64,000 nucleotides of DNA. Source: Apus apus. Lineage: Eukaryota > Chordata > Aves > Apodiformes > Apodidae. Below are positions 54,401 to 64,000 of the stretch, piece after piece. The stretch lies in the NCBI RefSeq assembly GCF_020740795.1, contig NC_067282.1, forward strand, positions 145,438,858-145,502,857, given 5' to 3'. The notes under the pieces are model-generated. The model saw only the letters and a list, made by a program, of their open reading frames with translations. It made no database searches and was not told the origin of the DNA. Both the position numbers and the translations under genes were made by a program. Positions within the stretch are counted from its first letter, which is position 1. Each line of letters opens with the position of its first letter.

Positions 54401-57400
54401 GAGAGTGCAGGTTCTGATTTGGTCTGGAGCTGGGAGACAGCTCCCAAAGAGATCTCCAGGTCTGCAGATCTGACTCTCAGCAACACCACTTGCCTGCTCT
54501 CTAATGCTGGGTGACTCTCACTTGGAAAGTTTCCCGTGCGCACGAGAGCTGCTTTCTGTGCGGGGAAGGGCAATGCTTCCTGTTTTTCTACAACATTGCT
54601 CCCTCCTCCGGTTTCTTGGCCAGGCTGGCCATCGCTATTGCATCTGAGTGAAGTCTCTCCTTTGTTTGTTCTACTGTTTCACCAGACCGACTTTCTTAAT
54701 CTTTTTTTTTTTTTTTTTTCTTTCTTATCTCCACGTTTGCTCTCCGACTGCCACGTTGCACGGACGTTCATAGGGCAAGGAGGTGAGAGGAGCTGCCAGG
54801 AGCACAGGTGTGGGTTGCTTGTGGCAGATCCCAGAAAAAAAACGTAGCTGCTTGGTACATGAGTTGGTTTTGGTGGTCACATGTAGGGTAGGGATCTGTT
54901 TCCAGGTGTCTGTTCTCTGCTTACTGCTGCAGAACAGACATTGTTTGGCCCGTGTCCACTTAAACACCTCTGTAGTGGGTGTTACACCTGACAGTAGTGT
55001 TTGTAACTAAACTGAACAGAATCAAACAGTTTGCTTCACTCAATGGTGCTCTTGCATATTGATCTATTAATCTATAGGTAATGGCCCATAAGTGATTTGA
55101 TTCTCTGCAATGCAAGACTTAAAAGCGGATCTGGCCTCAACCACAATTCTGTGGTTAAGAGGCAACAGTCTTAACTTCCTTGCTCTGTCACAGAAGGGTC
55201 TTGTGCCTTTAAAAAGAAAACCAAACACACAAAAAGCCCCAAACAACAGAAGCCAACATTTATATATAATATGCAAAACCTACGGGGGACCGCGCAGGCT
55301 GGCATGATGTCACTGGCTTTCTCTGCCAGCCTTTCACACGCTTCAGAGGCAATGACACTTCACAGCAGAACTCTGTGGTTTCGCCTGTGATTGCATGGAG
55401 CTGTGCTCGGGGTCACAAGGCTGCTGCTGCTCCCCCGCCAGCCTGGCTCTGTGGGAGAGGTCTCCTTGTGGACTAGAAGGAGTTAGATGGATGTAAAACC
55501 TCTCCTGTTGCCACACTTCCACGCTGTTGCTTTTTTGAAGTCCTTGCCAGGCAGGGCTGGGGGAGGTCTGCTGAATACAGTATCTGTTTGAGAAGAAAAA
55601 TAGCCTATTTAAATGTCAGTAGCTGAGCCCAATTCCTGTGTGAGAGTGCATGCATATACTTATGCTGTATGAGTAATGACACAGACAGGCTTTAGAAATG
55701 AGGACTTCTATTTAAATATCTCTAAAAGTCTCAGCCAAGTGTAAGACCCTTCCCAATGTTCATGTAAACAGAGCTGGGATGCTTACCCCAAAGGGGGGTG
55801 GAAGGGCTGTACCAGCAGAAAGCATCACCACAATGCATCTGCTATTGCATTATACTGAAGAATGTTCATTTGCTTGAAATACAAAGCAAGTAACTTAAAC
55901 AGAAGTTAAGTTAAAATGAAGACACATTACTTTAAATGCTGTTGCTATGTGCAGGCTGACAGAACAGAAACCCAGTGGGGAAACCTGGAGCACATCTTGG
56001 TGCAGGGAGCGTCCAGATGAACAAGTTAGGCTCTGGAGTGCTGGCGTGGGAAAGCCAGAGCAGTCCCTCTTCTTTGTACGTGGTAAACCTGCCAGCGGCA
56101 GGGCAGGACTTCACCAGCTTTAGGGACTTTTTGTGACTTCTCTGATAATATCTGTTCCAGGATCAGGCTCCTCGGGTGGCCTTTTCCACTGAACAACCGC
56201 ATGCTTTCTGGTTGGGTTGGCAGGTGTCACGTTTACTAATCTTGATCTAGCTTCTAATTTATGTGCTTTTTTGTTTGGTTATTCTAGCATGCACAAACAT
56301 TTTGCAGTACTTGGATCACTGCGGCTAACTCCTCTTATCTTAAACTTAAACGTGAGAAATTCCAGGGAGAAGTATTGATGATTGGGATGCTGGCTTAGGG
56401 GTTCCTGTTTGACCAGCCCTGGCAAGCATAGCCAAAGGAGGATGTTGATGGAGGTATGAGGTATCACAGAAACTCATCCTGAAGGGCAGCAGTCTATACT
56501 TTGGGTTCTTTCTTTATCAGATGCTCATGTTGACAGCCTGAATGGAACAGTATTAATCCCATAGCTCATCCACTGTCAGGTGAAGTTGTAGGTGCTCTGC
56601 AATTAACTGTATAAAGGATAAACCCACAAAATACCACTAACTCCAGAAACAGCTCCAGACGTTCCGCAACATCTGAGTGTTGTGCTGCAACAAGTAACGT
56701 TTGCAAGAAATGTGAGGAGCTACTCTCTGCAACAATTTAGGAGTTCAGGAGTTGTGTTATTGCACTGTTACTGGCATCCTGGTGATGTACAAGCAACAAC
56801 TTGTTGTTGCTGGTGTTGGCCCTTTCAAACTGAGTACTGTGCCCAAGTTTCCCTGAATAATTTTTTGCTTCTCTGCAGGCAACATGGTGGAGTGGTGTTT
56901 ACCCCAAGATATTGATTTGGAAGGTGTGGAATTCAAATCCATGGCAAGTGGGTCCCACAAAATCCAGTCGGATTTCATGTGAGTATGTCTGAGCTATATT
57001 ACTTCTGCCTCTTAGCTGTACATCTTCGCCACGCAGAACACTACACTACACAGAACACTCAAGAAAAATACTGTCTATGATGTTCCTGCATAAATGTGCT
57101 GCTAAACTGCATCTAGCTGAGCCACAGGTACTCTTCAGCATCATATCAAGTACTGTCTACCTGTGTGGGATCTGCTGTACAACAGCTTTGACTGTGGAGG
57201 GCAGATGGTGAATGGGGCAGGCCAGCTTCTCAGTGGTGTGCAAATTTTAATGTGTATTGGGCAAATCATACTGCACTGCCATTATTGGGACTGTCAGCAG
57301 AGGCCTGAGGTGAAGGGGAAAGAATGTCAGAACTGGAATGGGAACGATTTTGCAGGAACTGGGCTTAGAAAAGGGTTCTTATTTCTGCCAGTGCTTTTGA

Positions 57401-60400
57401 ATCCTTTCCATGTTGTGATAAACAGCCTTTGCTCGCTTTCTTCCTTGTTAGCCCCTTCCTTCAGAGGAAAGGCCTAAGCCAGGAATCTTCTGCATTCCCA
57501 TCCTTTTACTTACGTGGTGTTGCAATGCAGCAATGCTTTGCAATGAACTGGAGTGTCACAATTCCTTTTGGTCAGCATTAACAGTTATTTTCTCAAAGGC
57601 ATGTGAACTGAACCCTTGCACTCAACTGGAGTATGCTTCAGCATGCTGGCGCCCAAAATATGACTAGGTAGCTTCATGCACTGCAGGCTCTTCTTCCTTG
57701 CAAGAAGGGTGCTGCATTGACTATGTCCTGCATCCTTTGTTAGTATTCCAAGTTCTTCCCCTACCTGTATTCCTTACCAGCCTGTGACACAGCTGGTAGG
57801 AGCTTCAGTGGTACAGGCACTGGGACTCTTCCCTTAAATAGCCTGTTCCTGTGAAGGCTAGGACACTCAGTGTCTGCTCCCAGCCCTTCAGGTAGCAAGG
57901 TGGGTTTTCAGGGGGTTCCCTAAAGAAGAAACTGTGTTCCCAAATCAGTCCTTTTCACAGTCAGTTACCTTTATTTCTTCCCCTTCCCTCTTGTTTACGT
58001 TAACCTTTTTGTGAAACTTTTGTCCCCAGTTATTTCCGAAAAGGGCTCTGTTTTGGCCTGGCCTGCTTTGCCAACATGCCTGTGGAGAGTGAGTTAGAGC
58101 GTGGTGCCCGCATGAAGTCTGTGGGGATTCTCTCCCCTTCCTACACCCTGCTGTATAGATACATGCACTTCCTGGAGAACCAGGTCAGGTAAGTTCCCTT
58201 GGGAATGGGCCAGGCCACTTCCTGCCTGTGAGAGGTAATGTTGCCTCAATGGAGAGTAGTTTTAGGCATGAGTGAGAATTTGGTTACAGTGCTGAGCACT
58301 TCCTTGAATGACTGCTTCTCCAGAAAGACTTACAGGTTCACAACAGGAAGGAAACATGGAACTGATTAGCAGCAGTCTATTTATTGCTAACAGGCTTGTC
58401 AGATGCTACCCAAACCCTGCACATTTTGTAGAGACATAAGTGCCAAGGGGAGAGTTGAGAAGACAAAAAGTTCTCCTTTTCTCCTTTTGAAAGTAATTTT
58501 ACTAAGGGCACACAAAAGGCTTCTAAACCTATGGTGTGATCCTGGCTAGGTGTGTGCCTCAACTGTGTTGAGTGGGCCTGGCAGGGAAAACGGTGATGGT
58601 GAAAAGGAAAGCTCTTCCTACTTGAGCGTATTTTCAAACAGGATCAGTCCTATGCTTGCAGTCTGCTTCAGTCCTGTCCGTGCTCTCTGGCTGCACTGAA
58701 AGCTGGTGTTACCCCTGAGGCTTTGGCTGCGCTTCTGGACAAGTCTGTGCAGCTGAGACCCTCAAGGCTCCTTTGCTGGCTAGGAAAGCAGATGTCAGCT
58801 GGGGGCAAGGTACTAAATAAGTCTGGAGACACTACAGATATCTCCTTTTTTTCTTTCTTTTCCAGACACCAGCTGGAGATGCCAGGGCACTACTCCCATT
58901 TAGAGGCGTTCTATGATGACAAGAAAGGAGTTCTCCCGGATAGCAAGGGCACCTCCACCTCGCAGCAACCTGTTCACTGGCTGCCATCCATCCACAGATA
59001 CATGTACCCAGAGATGAAGGTGAGGTGCTCTGAGGCTTGCAGGAATGTGCAGTGTGCTGCTGCTCCTCGCTGGTGTCTCATACTTCTTTATATAAGCAGC
59101 CACTCCAGTGCCCTGTAGGCTGTTTTATTTAAGAATTTGTTCCTTGGACTGTTACAAGCTGTAGTTCTCTCTCATTGCTGTGTGCTGGTCTTGCTCCCAC
59201 ATTTAGACTTAGCATCTGTGCATGTGTCCCTTTTTCACCACTAAGCCATTTTCTTCCTTTTCCCTCCACCTGCAGATCACACACCCTGCTGGCTGTATGT
59301 CTCAGTTCATCAAATTTTTTGGTGAGCAGATCCTTGTCCTCTGGAAGTTTGCCCTGCTGCGCAAGCGAATATTGATATTTTCACCGCCCCCAGTTGGAGT
59401 TGTCTGCTATAGAGGTATGTTTCCAGGGACACTGCAGAGCTCTGATCTAGCAGGCTGAAGCACTGCAGAAATGCCTGTGGGTACTGAGGGGACAGACAAC
59501 ATGCAGGTTTTCAAAATCCATTGCAACCATTCCTTGTGAAGACACCATTCAGCCTGTGTTTACCCAGTTCCTACAAAATGCTTTTCTGCAGGCCTTTTGG
59601 GTAAGGACACACCTGGTGCTGCCCCGTGTTGATAGGAACTGTGTTTGACAGTAGAATGGATTTGTGGAATCTAATAAGTGGGATTCCTATGGAAGAACTG
59701 AGTATTTCCTATCCAAAACAGGATGTCCCCAGTGGAGAAGTTCTGGTGTTCAGGGGCATTTCAAAGCTCTAACCATTGTTTTCATAGAAGCGTGCAAGAC
59801 AGCTGAGTAAGTGGGATTCAGAAAGCCTTTAAGGGAATACTGAAAGCATCTCAGGATGTACTTCTCTTGTCCACAGTGTATTGCTGCTGTTGCCTTGCCA
59901 ATGTTTCTCTGCCTGGCCTTGGAGGAACTGTTCCTGAGTCCAAACCATTCTTCTACGTGAACGTGGCAGACATAGAAATGCTGGAGACAGAAGTATCATA
60001 TGTGGCCTGTAAGTATGATGGACTAGGCATGATGTTTTTAACTTCAAACTGTAAAATGTCTTGAGACACCAGACTGTGGAATCAAACTGATGAGAAATAG
60101 GATGTGCGTGGAATGACCAACTACAAAAGCAGAAGAGAACAGTTGGTCTGCTGGGAGAGCAACATTCTGTGCTGAAAATCTTCTCTAATTTTGGCAGGTA
60201 CAACAGAAAAGATCTTTGAGGAGAAACGGGATCTCTATGATGTGTATGTGGACAACCAGAATGTGAAGACACATCATGAGCATCTGCAGCCACTTCTGAA
60301 AATAAACAATGCTGACAAGGAGAAATACCGACGGCTCAATGACCAGAGGTAATAATAGACATCTGGCTGGTCCTGATAGGACAGCAGTGCCATGTGGGAT

Positions 60401-62168
60401 AAAGAGGACACGTTTCTTTGTACTTTCCTTCTTGTCTTAGTATTTTCAAGTGCTTCAGCTTATCTCTTTGAGGTTCTGGTTCCACTGCAGCTGACTGGTA
60501 TGAGAGCTGCTGGACACTCTGCACACATATGATTAGTCTGCCAGTGAGCTGATGGAGCAGTTAGAAGGCAGGAAGAGAAGCAGAGGTTGTGCCTCACCAT
60601 TGGTTCAACCACTGATCAGTAGCAGAACTGAAAACATAGCCTGATTTCTAGTCCAGCACCTTATAAAACTACCCTGCTCCCTCAGATATGGGGGCAATGG
60701 TGTTAGTCTGATTGCTATCCAAGAAATGGCTGTGACATTTTTAGTTGTAACCCTTGTCTGCTCCTAACGCTTTGAGGTTCACTGTAGGTATGTGCATTTA
60801 ATCTGTCTCCCTTTTCTCAGGCAGATGTTAATGTATTCTCAAGAAGTGGGTGAGGATTGTAGCTCCTGTGAAGAGGACCTTTTCATCTTGTGAGTGGCTA
60901 CCTTTAATATTTAGTTGGTCACTGTTAGTTTTAGGGAGCCTCTTCCACTGATTGCATGTTGCACTAGTTTGGCATATGATGAAACATCATGGTTAATGTA
61001 ATTCCGTACTCAGCTCTCTTCCTCTAGAGAGCTGAAAACCAAACTTGAATCTTCAGATCATCTTCATTTAAATTTGATAAGCCAAATGCAGCCATATTAG
61101 TTTCCATCTGTGTCTCTTAAGTGCTAGGAGGGAGAAGAGAATTTTACAAACAATTAGAAATGCAATAATCCCCTCCTATTTTTTAAAACATAAGCACCAC
61201 AGGACTTTTCATGCTAGAACATTTGGCTCAGGAAAGGAGTGTCTGTGGGAAGTAGGCACTGTACTGTGCTGGGGGAGGTACAGCATGGAGATAAGACCTG
61301 CATGTGAAGGATTGGCCCATTGATGTGGCTGGCAAACAGAGGAACCAGAACTGGGTGTAGAGCATGAGGTAGGCAATTAGATGCAAACCACACCTTTACC
61401 ACCTTCGCTGCCTGTTGCTATTGTTCAGTCAGCAGCAGGTGAGAAGTACTGGGGTGGAATTGTGTGAAGGGCTGTCGGGACAGAGCTCTGGTGGTAATGC
61501 TGCACAGATATAGTCAGAGCTCTTTCTGAACAGCCTTGCATGTTCCTAGGAAGGCACTAGGTAAGCAGCAGCTCTCACTGCTGTGCTCTGCACCAGTGAT
61601 GGAGAATTTATTTACTCAGTGGCTTACTAAATGGATGACAACACTGTTTCCTTCTTTGCATTAAGGGAGCTAGAAGGTCTGATGTACCCACTTGGTTACC
61701 ACAAAGTACACATTAGCTGATAACGTGGCTTGCTTCTGAAGTGCGACATGCCTACCATAAGGAGCCAGAGAAAAGCCCTGTTGTAAATGAGAAGTTACTG
61801 CTATATCTTTGTTTATTCTGGGTCATCCATAGGGTGGATGGAAAACTACTACAGTAGGATCTATGATTAAAGGGGATTGAATGCTGTTCTGAGGCTCTGC
61901 TACCTGTTTGGTAAATGTGCTATCTTTCTGGGGGGTTCCAATGCCATCATCTTAGCTGTCTTTATCCTACAGGTTTTTCATGGAGCAGAACAACCGCATA
62001 TTTCAGACGCTGATGGAGGTGTCAGCCAGCCAGGACAAGACACTGACAGCTGACCACGCACGAGGCATGGGCCTGGATCCCCAAGGGGATCGAAGTTTCC
62101 TTATGGACCTGCTGGAAGTGTATGGAATCGATGTTATGCTGGTCATTGACAACCCCTGCTGCACTTAA
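50692..62168 (+). CDS. DENND11: DENND11 (KIAA1147/LCHN), DENN domain-containing protein (complete, 9 coding exons)
   Basis: DENND11 is a DENN-family protein predicted to act as a Rab guanine-nucleotide exchange factor. In mammals it was described as LCHN, induced in brain after ischaemia and promoting neurite growth. Exons are 50692-50923, 56879-56978, 58030-58188, 58866-59019, 59276-59414, 59877-60008, 60198-60348, 60821-60889 and 61973-62168. All have GT/AG borders and close to 1332 nt, 443 aa (human about 455). The N-terminus is low-complexity Gly/Ala-rich, then [16 protein letters not shown] opens the upstream DENN module. Strong blocks follow: [107 protein letters not shown] and the end [13 protein letters not shown]. 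The ATG has GCCGCGGCC before it and G at +4. Intron 1 is nearly 6 kb; the others are short. Confidence 0.97.
50924..56878 (+). other. DENND11: DENND11 intron 1
   Basis: No exon or repeat family is recognised beyond an A13 run (53868-53880) and a T18 run (54702-54719). The first 500 bp belong to the CpG island. Confidence 0.75.
56879..56978 (+). CDS. DENND11: DENND11 coding exon 2
   Basis: CTCTGCAG acceptor. Encodes [39 protein letters not shown] donor. Confidence 0.97.
58030..58188 (+). CDS. DENND11: DENND11 coding exon 3
   Basis: Encodes [40 protein letters not shown] and [10 protein letters not shown]. Human has PFF where this has LCF. Confidence 0.97.
58866..59019 (+). CDS. DENND11: DENND11 coding exon 4
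   Basis: Encodes [20 protein letters not shown], a short variable linker and [23 protein letters not shown] acceptor. Confidence 0.96.
59276..59414 (+). CDS. DENND11: DENND11 coding exon 5
   Basis: Encodes [20 protein letters not shown]-like sequence (here [10 protein letters not shown]) and [18 protein letters not shown], a core DENN strand region. Confidence 0.97.
59877..60008 (+). CDS. DENND11: DENND11 coding exon 6
   Basis: Encodes [35 protein letters not shown] and EVSYVA. The Cys cluster is conserved with human. Confidence 0.96.
60198..60348 (+). CDS. DENND11: DENND11 coding exon 7
   Basis: Encodes [40 protein letters not shown] and EKYRRLNDQ. Confidence 0.97.
60821..60889 (+). CDS. 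DENND11: DENND11 coding exon 8
   Basis: A 69-nt exon encoding [20 protein letters not shown] then FI. CTTTTCTCAG acceptor and GTGAGT donor. Confidence 0.95.
61973..62168 (+). CDS. DENND11: DENND11 coding exon 9 (last)
   Basis: Encodes [40 protein letters not shown] and [15 protein letters not shown], then TAA. Confidence 0.97.
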
Positions 62169-64000
62169 ACCAAGGGCAAGAGAGATGGGGAGCAAAGATC
62201 ACTTTTTAAAGACTACCAGACGTTGTTTAGGAGGATCACTGGGAATTCACTGCAGCCACTGGACAGATCTCATTTTATTTAATATCTTTATATGGAGAGT
62301 ATTTATAATTTTAAACCAAAATGTGATGTTATTTTCTCCCCCTCGACTTCCCAATGAGTACCTGCTCCAGAGTTGTTTTTTTTTATTTGTTTTTGTCTCC
62401 CTTTCTCTTTAAGTTGTGTTTTTGTTCTGTTTAGATAGGACCAGTGGCACCTTTGCACCAATGCTCACTGTTGCCAGTGATAGCTAGGTTTTGGCCTAGC
62501 CTGGATACCTGAGGGCTGAAGACTTCAGGAAAGCACTTTGTCTGATGGGGACCAATGTGAAATGCTGTAGCTGAGCTCTCAAAACTTGACTGGAAAAAAA
62601 ACCCTCCTATCATCCCCTCTTCCACTTAGGAATCGAAGAGAGCTTCAGCACAGGCTATTAGTGGCCCAATCTCATAAAACATCACCTGTTCTACCATGTT
62701 TATTGGTGGGGACAGTTAAACCAATGATAAAAAAACAGGACTCTTAAACACCCCTCACCTTGCTTTTAGCAGCTGAGTTGGAATAAGCCACCCTTCCTTG
62801 TCAGTGGCAAATGCAAGTTTGGCATAAGGGGGTTTTACAGAATCTTATGACTTTGATCTTTATGACCAGAGCAGCACGGTTTCCCTTCCAGCATTTGAGG
62901 TGATATAAACTGGCAAAGATGATACCTACCTCTCCCTTAGCTGGGGAAGAGCACCATCTCTGCTTAATCCCTCCTACCACTTCCTCTGGTTTTCAGTTGC
63001 ATCACACCTGCTGCTTTGGTTCAAAATATTCAAACCAGCAAGATGGTCTCCCATTTGACAGGGACCAACACCACTGAGCCACCTTGCAGCCACTATGCTC
63101 TCCAGCCTCAGCTCAGATGATGCTGGGGCTGGATTGGGGTGAATAAGTATGCTTTAACTAATGTCACCAGCTCTTCCTTTGTAATAGATGGTACTTGTCA
63201 CTCCTTTGCTTTTACATTGTCTCCTGAGTCTCCTTCTGTAGAGCAGCCTTCAGCGCTGCCTGCCCATGTCCTTGACTTCCAGTGTGACACAGAGAGCAGC
63301 AGCCTGTGACCTTCCAGCTGGAACAGCTTCGCAGTTTGCAGGAAGTTCTCTTGGAGTTTAGTGTTCTTAACTGGCACAGCTGCAGGAAGCAACATCTAAC
63401 AGCAAGCCTTTTTTTTCTTCCCCCACCCCTTCCTGGGCAGAGACCATGTAGAACCAGATAATCAGTGTTTCTTATTCTTATGCTGTGGAAAGAACAGGTT
63501 CAGTTCATGCAGGACCAGTGGTTACATCCAGCAAAGCCATCCTGACGGTTATCTCTTTGCCGTGCCAAAAGCCAAGAATGACACTGTGGGTTCTAGGTGT
63601 GACGTACTGCTTTGCCCAAAATCCCTCAGGCAGTAGTAGCATCAGCTTTAAGCTAACTGTTCTTCCTGAACTGTGGCTATAGCTAATTAGCTGCTGCTTC
63701 TACCGTAATACAATTCAGCAACCTTGGAGCCTTTCTGCAGTCTGTAGAAATGCAAACTGTAACTGATGTATCCATGTATTGTAACATTTTCTAGGATGAC
63801 ACAGAGCCTGATCCACCGAAGTCTCTCCCGCCAACTGTTTTTAAAACAGGTTCTCCAAGTAGACCCTCAGTGGATTGCCTTCCTCTGGAAGGAAGGAAGG
63901 GGGCTGCTAGGTCCTGTTTTTCCCTGAAGGCTGTTTTGCAAAGGGGTAGTTTTGCTTGCTATGGATTCAGAGGTTTTGGTGAGTTGTGGGATCAGGGGCC
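62169..64000 (+). other. DENND11: DENND11 3' UTR (probably continuing past the window)
   Basis: No AATAAA or ATTAAA hexamer is seen on the plus strand between the stop and the window end, and no other gene starts here. Long 3' UTRs are usual for this gene, so the transcript likely runs through the right edge. The boundary is not determined. Confidence 0.6.

Overview
The window is vertebrate nuclear DNA, almost certainly from a bird. Three things support this: copies of the CR1 LINE ending in the typical ATTCTATGAT-type 3' repeat, short introns, and protein-coding exons that match tetrapod CREB3L2, SSBP1, WEE2 and DENND11 (KIAA1147/LCHN). The species cannot be named from sequence alone. There are no prokaryotic operons, tRNA or rRNA genes, CRISPR arrays or viral genomes. 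Most long open frames are chance readings of GC-rich promoter DNA or of introns.

Layout. Positions 1-19032 hold the start of CREB3L2 on the minus strand: one 36-codon first exon (18925-19032), then intron 1, which runs left out of the window. A large CpG island with CCAAT boxes and GC boxes (about 18360-19830) is its promoter. About 20000-26690 is intergenic with no gene recognised. SSBP1 (minus, coding 26803-31409, 6 coding exons, 149 aa) follows, with its own CpG-island promoter containing a tandem ETS motif. WEE2 (minus, coding 32809-45728, 11 coding exons, 559 aa) lies just upstream of SSBP1 in the same orientation. The only poly(A) signal I found downstream of WEE2 sits beside the SSBP1 promoter. 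About 46000-50140 is intergenic, with a 5'-truncated CR1 LINE and a homeodomain-motif-rich block. DENND11 (plus, coding 50692-62168, 9 coding exons, 443 aa) starts in a third CpG island, and its 3' UTR appears to run to or past the right edge.

Functionally the genes are not a pathway. CREB3L2 is an ER-anchored bZIP factor, SSBP1 is the mitochondrial single-strand DNA-binding protein, WEE2 is the germline CDK1-inhibitory kinase, and DENND11 is a DENN-family protein. SSBP1-WEE2-DENND11 is a known neighbour group on human 7q34. CREB3L2 lies elsewhere on the same human arm, so its position next to SSBP1 marks a rearrangement between lineages. All exon boundaries were read by hand from splice signals and reading phase, and the phases close for all three complete genes. 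I did not find a new biological system. The leads worth checking are regulatory: the WEE2/SSBP1 junction, two candidate conserved elements, and the CREB3L2 leader.
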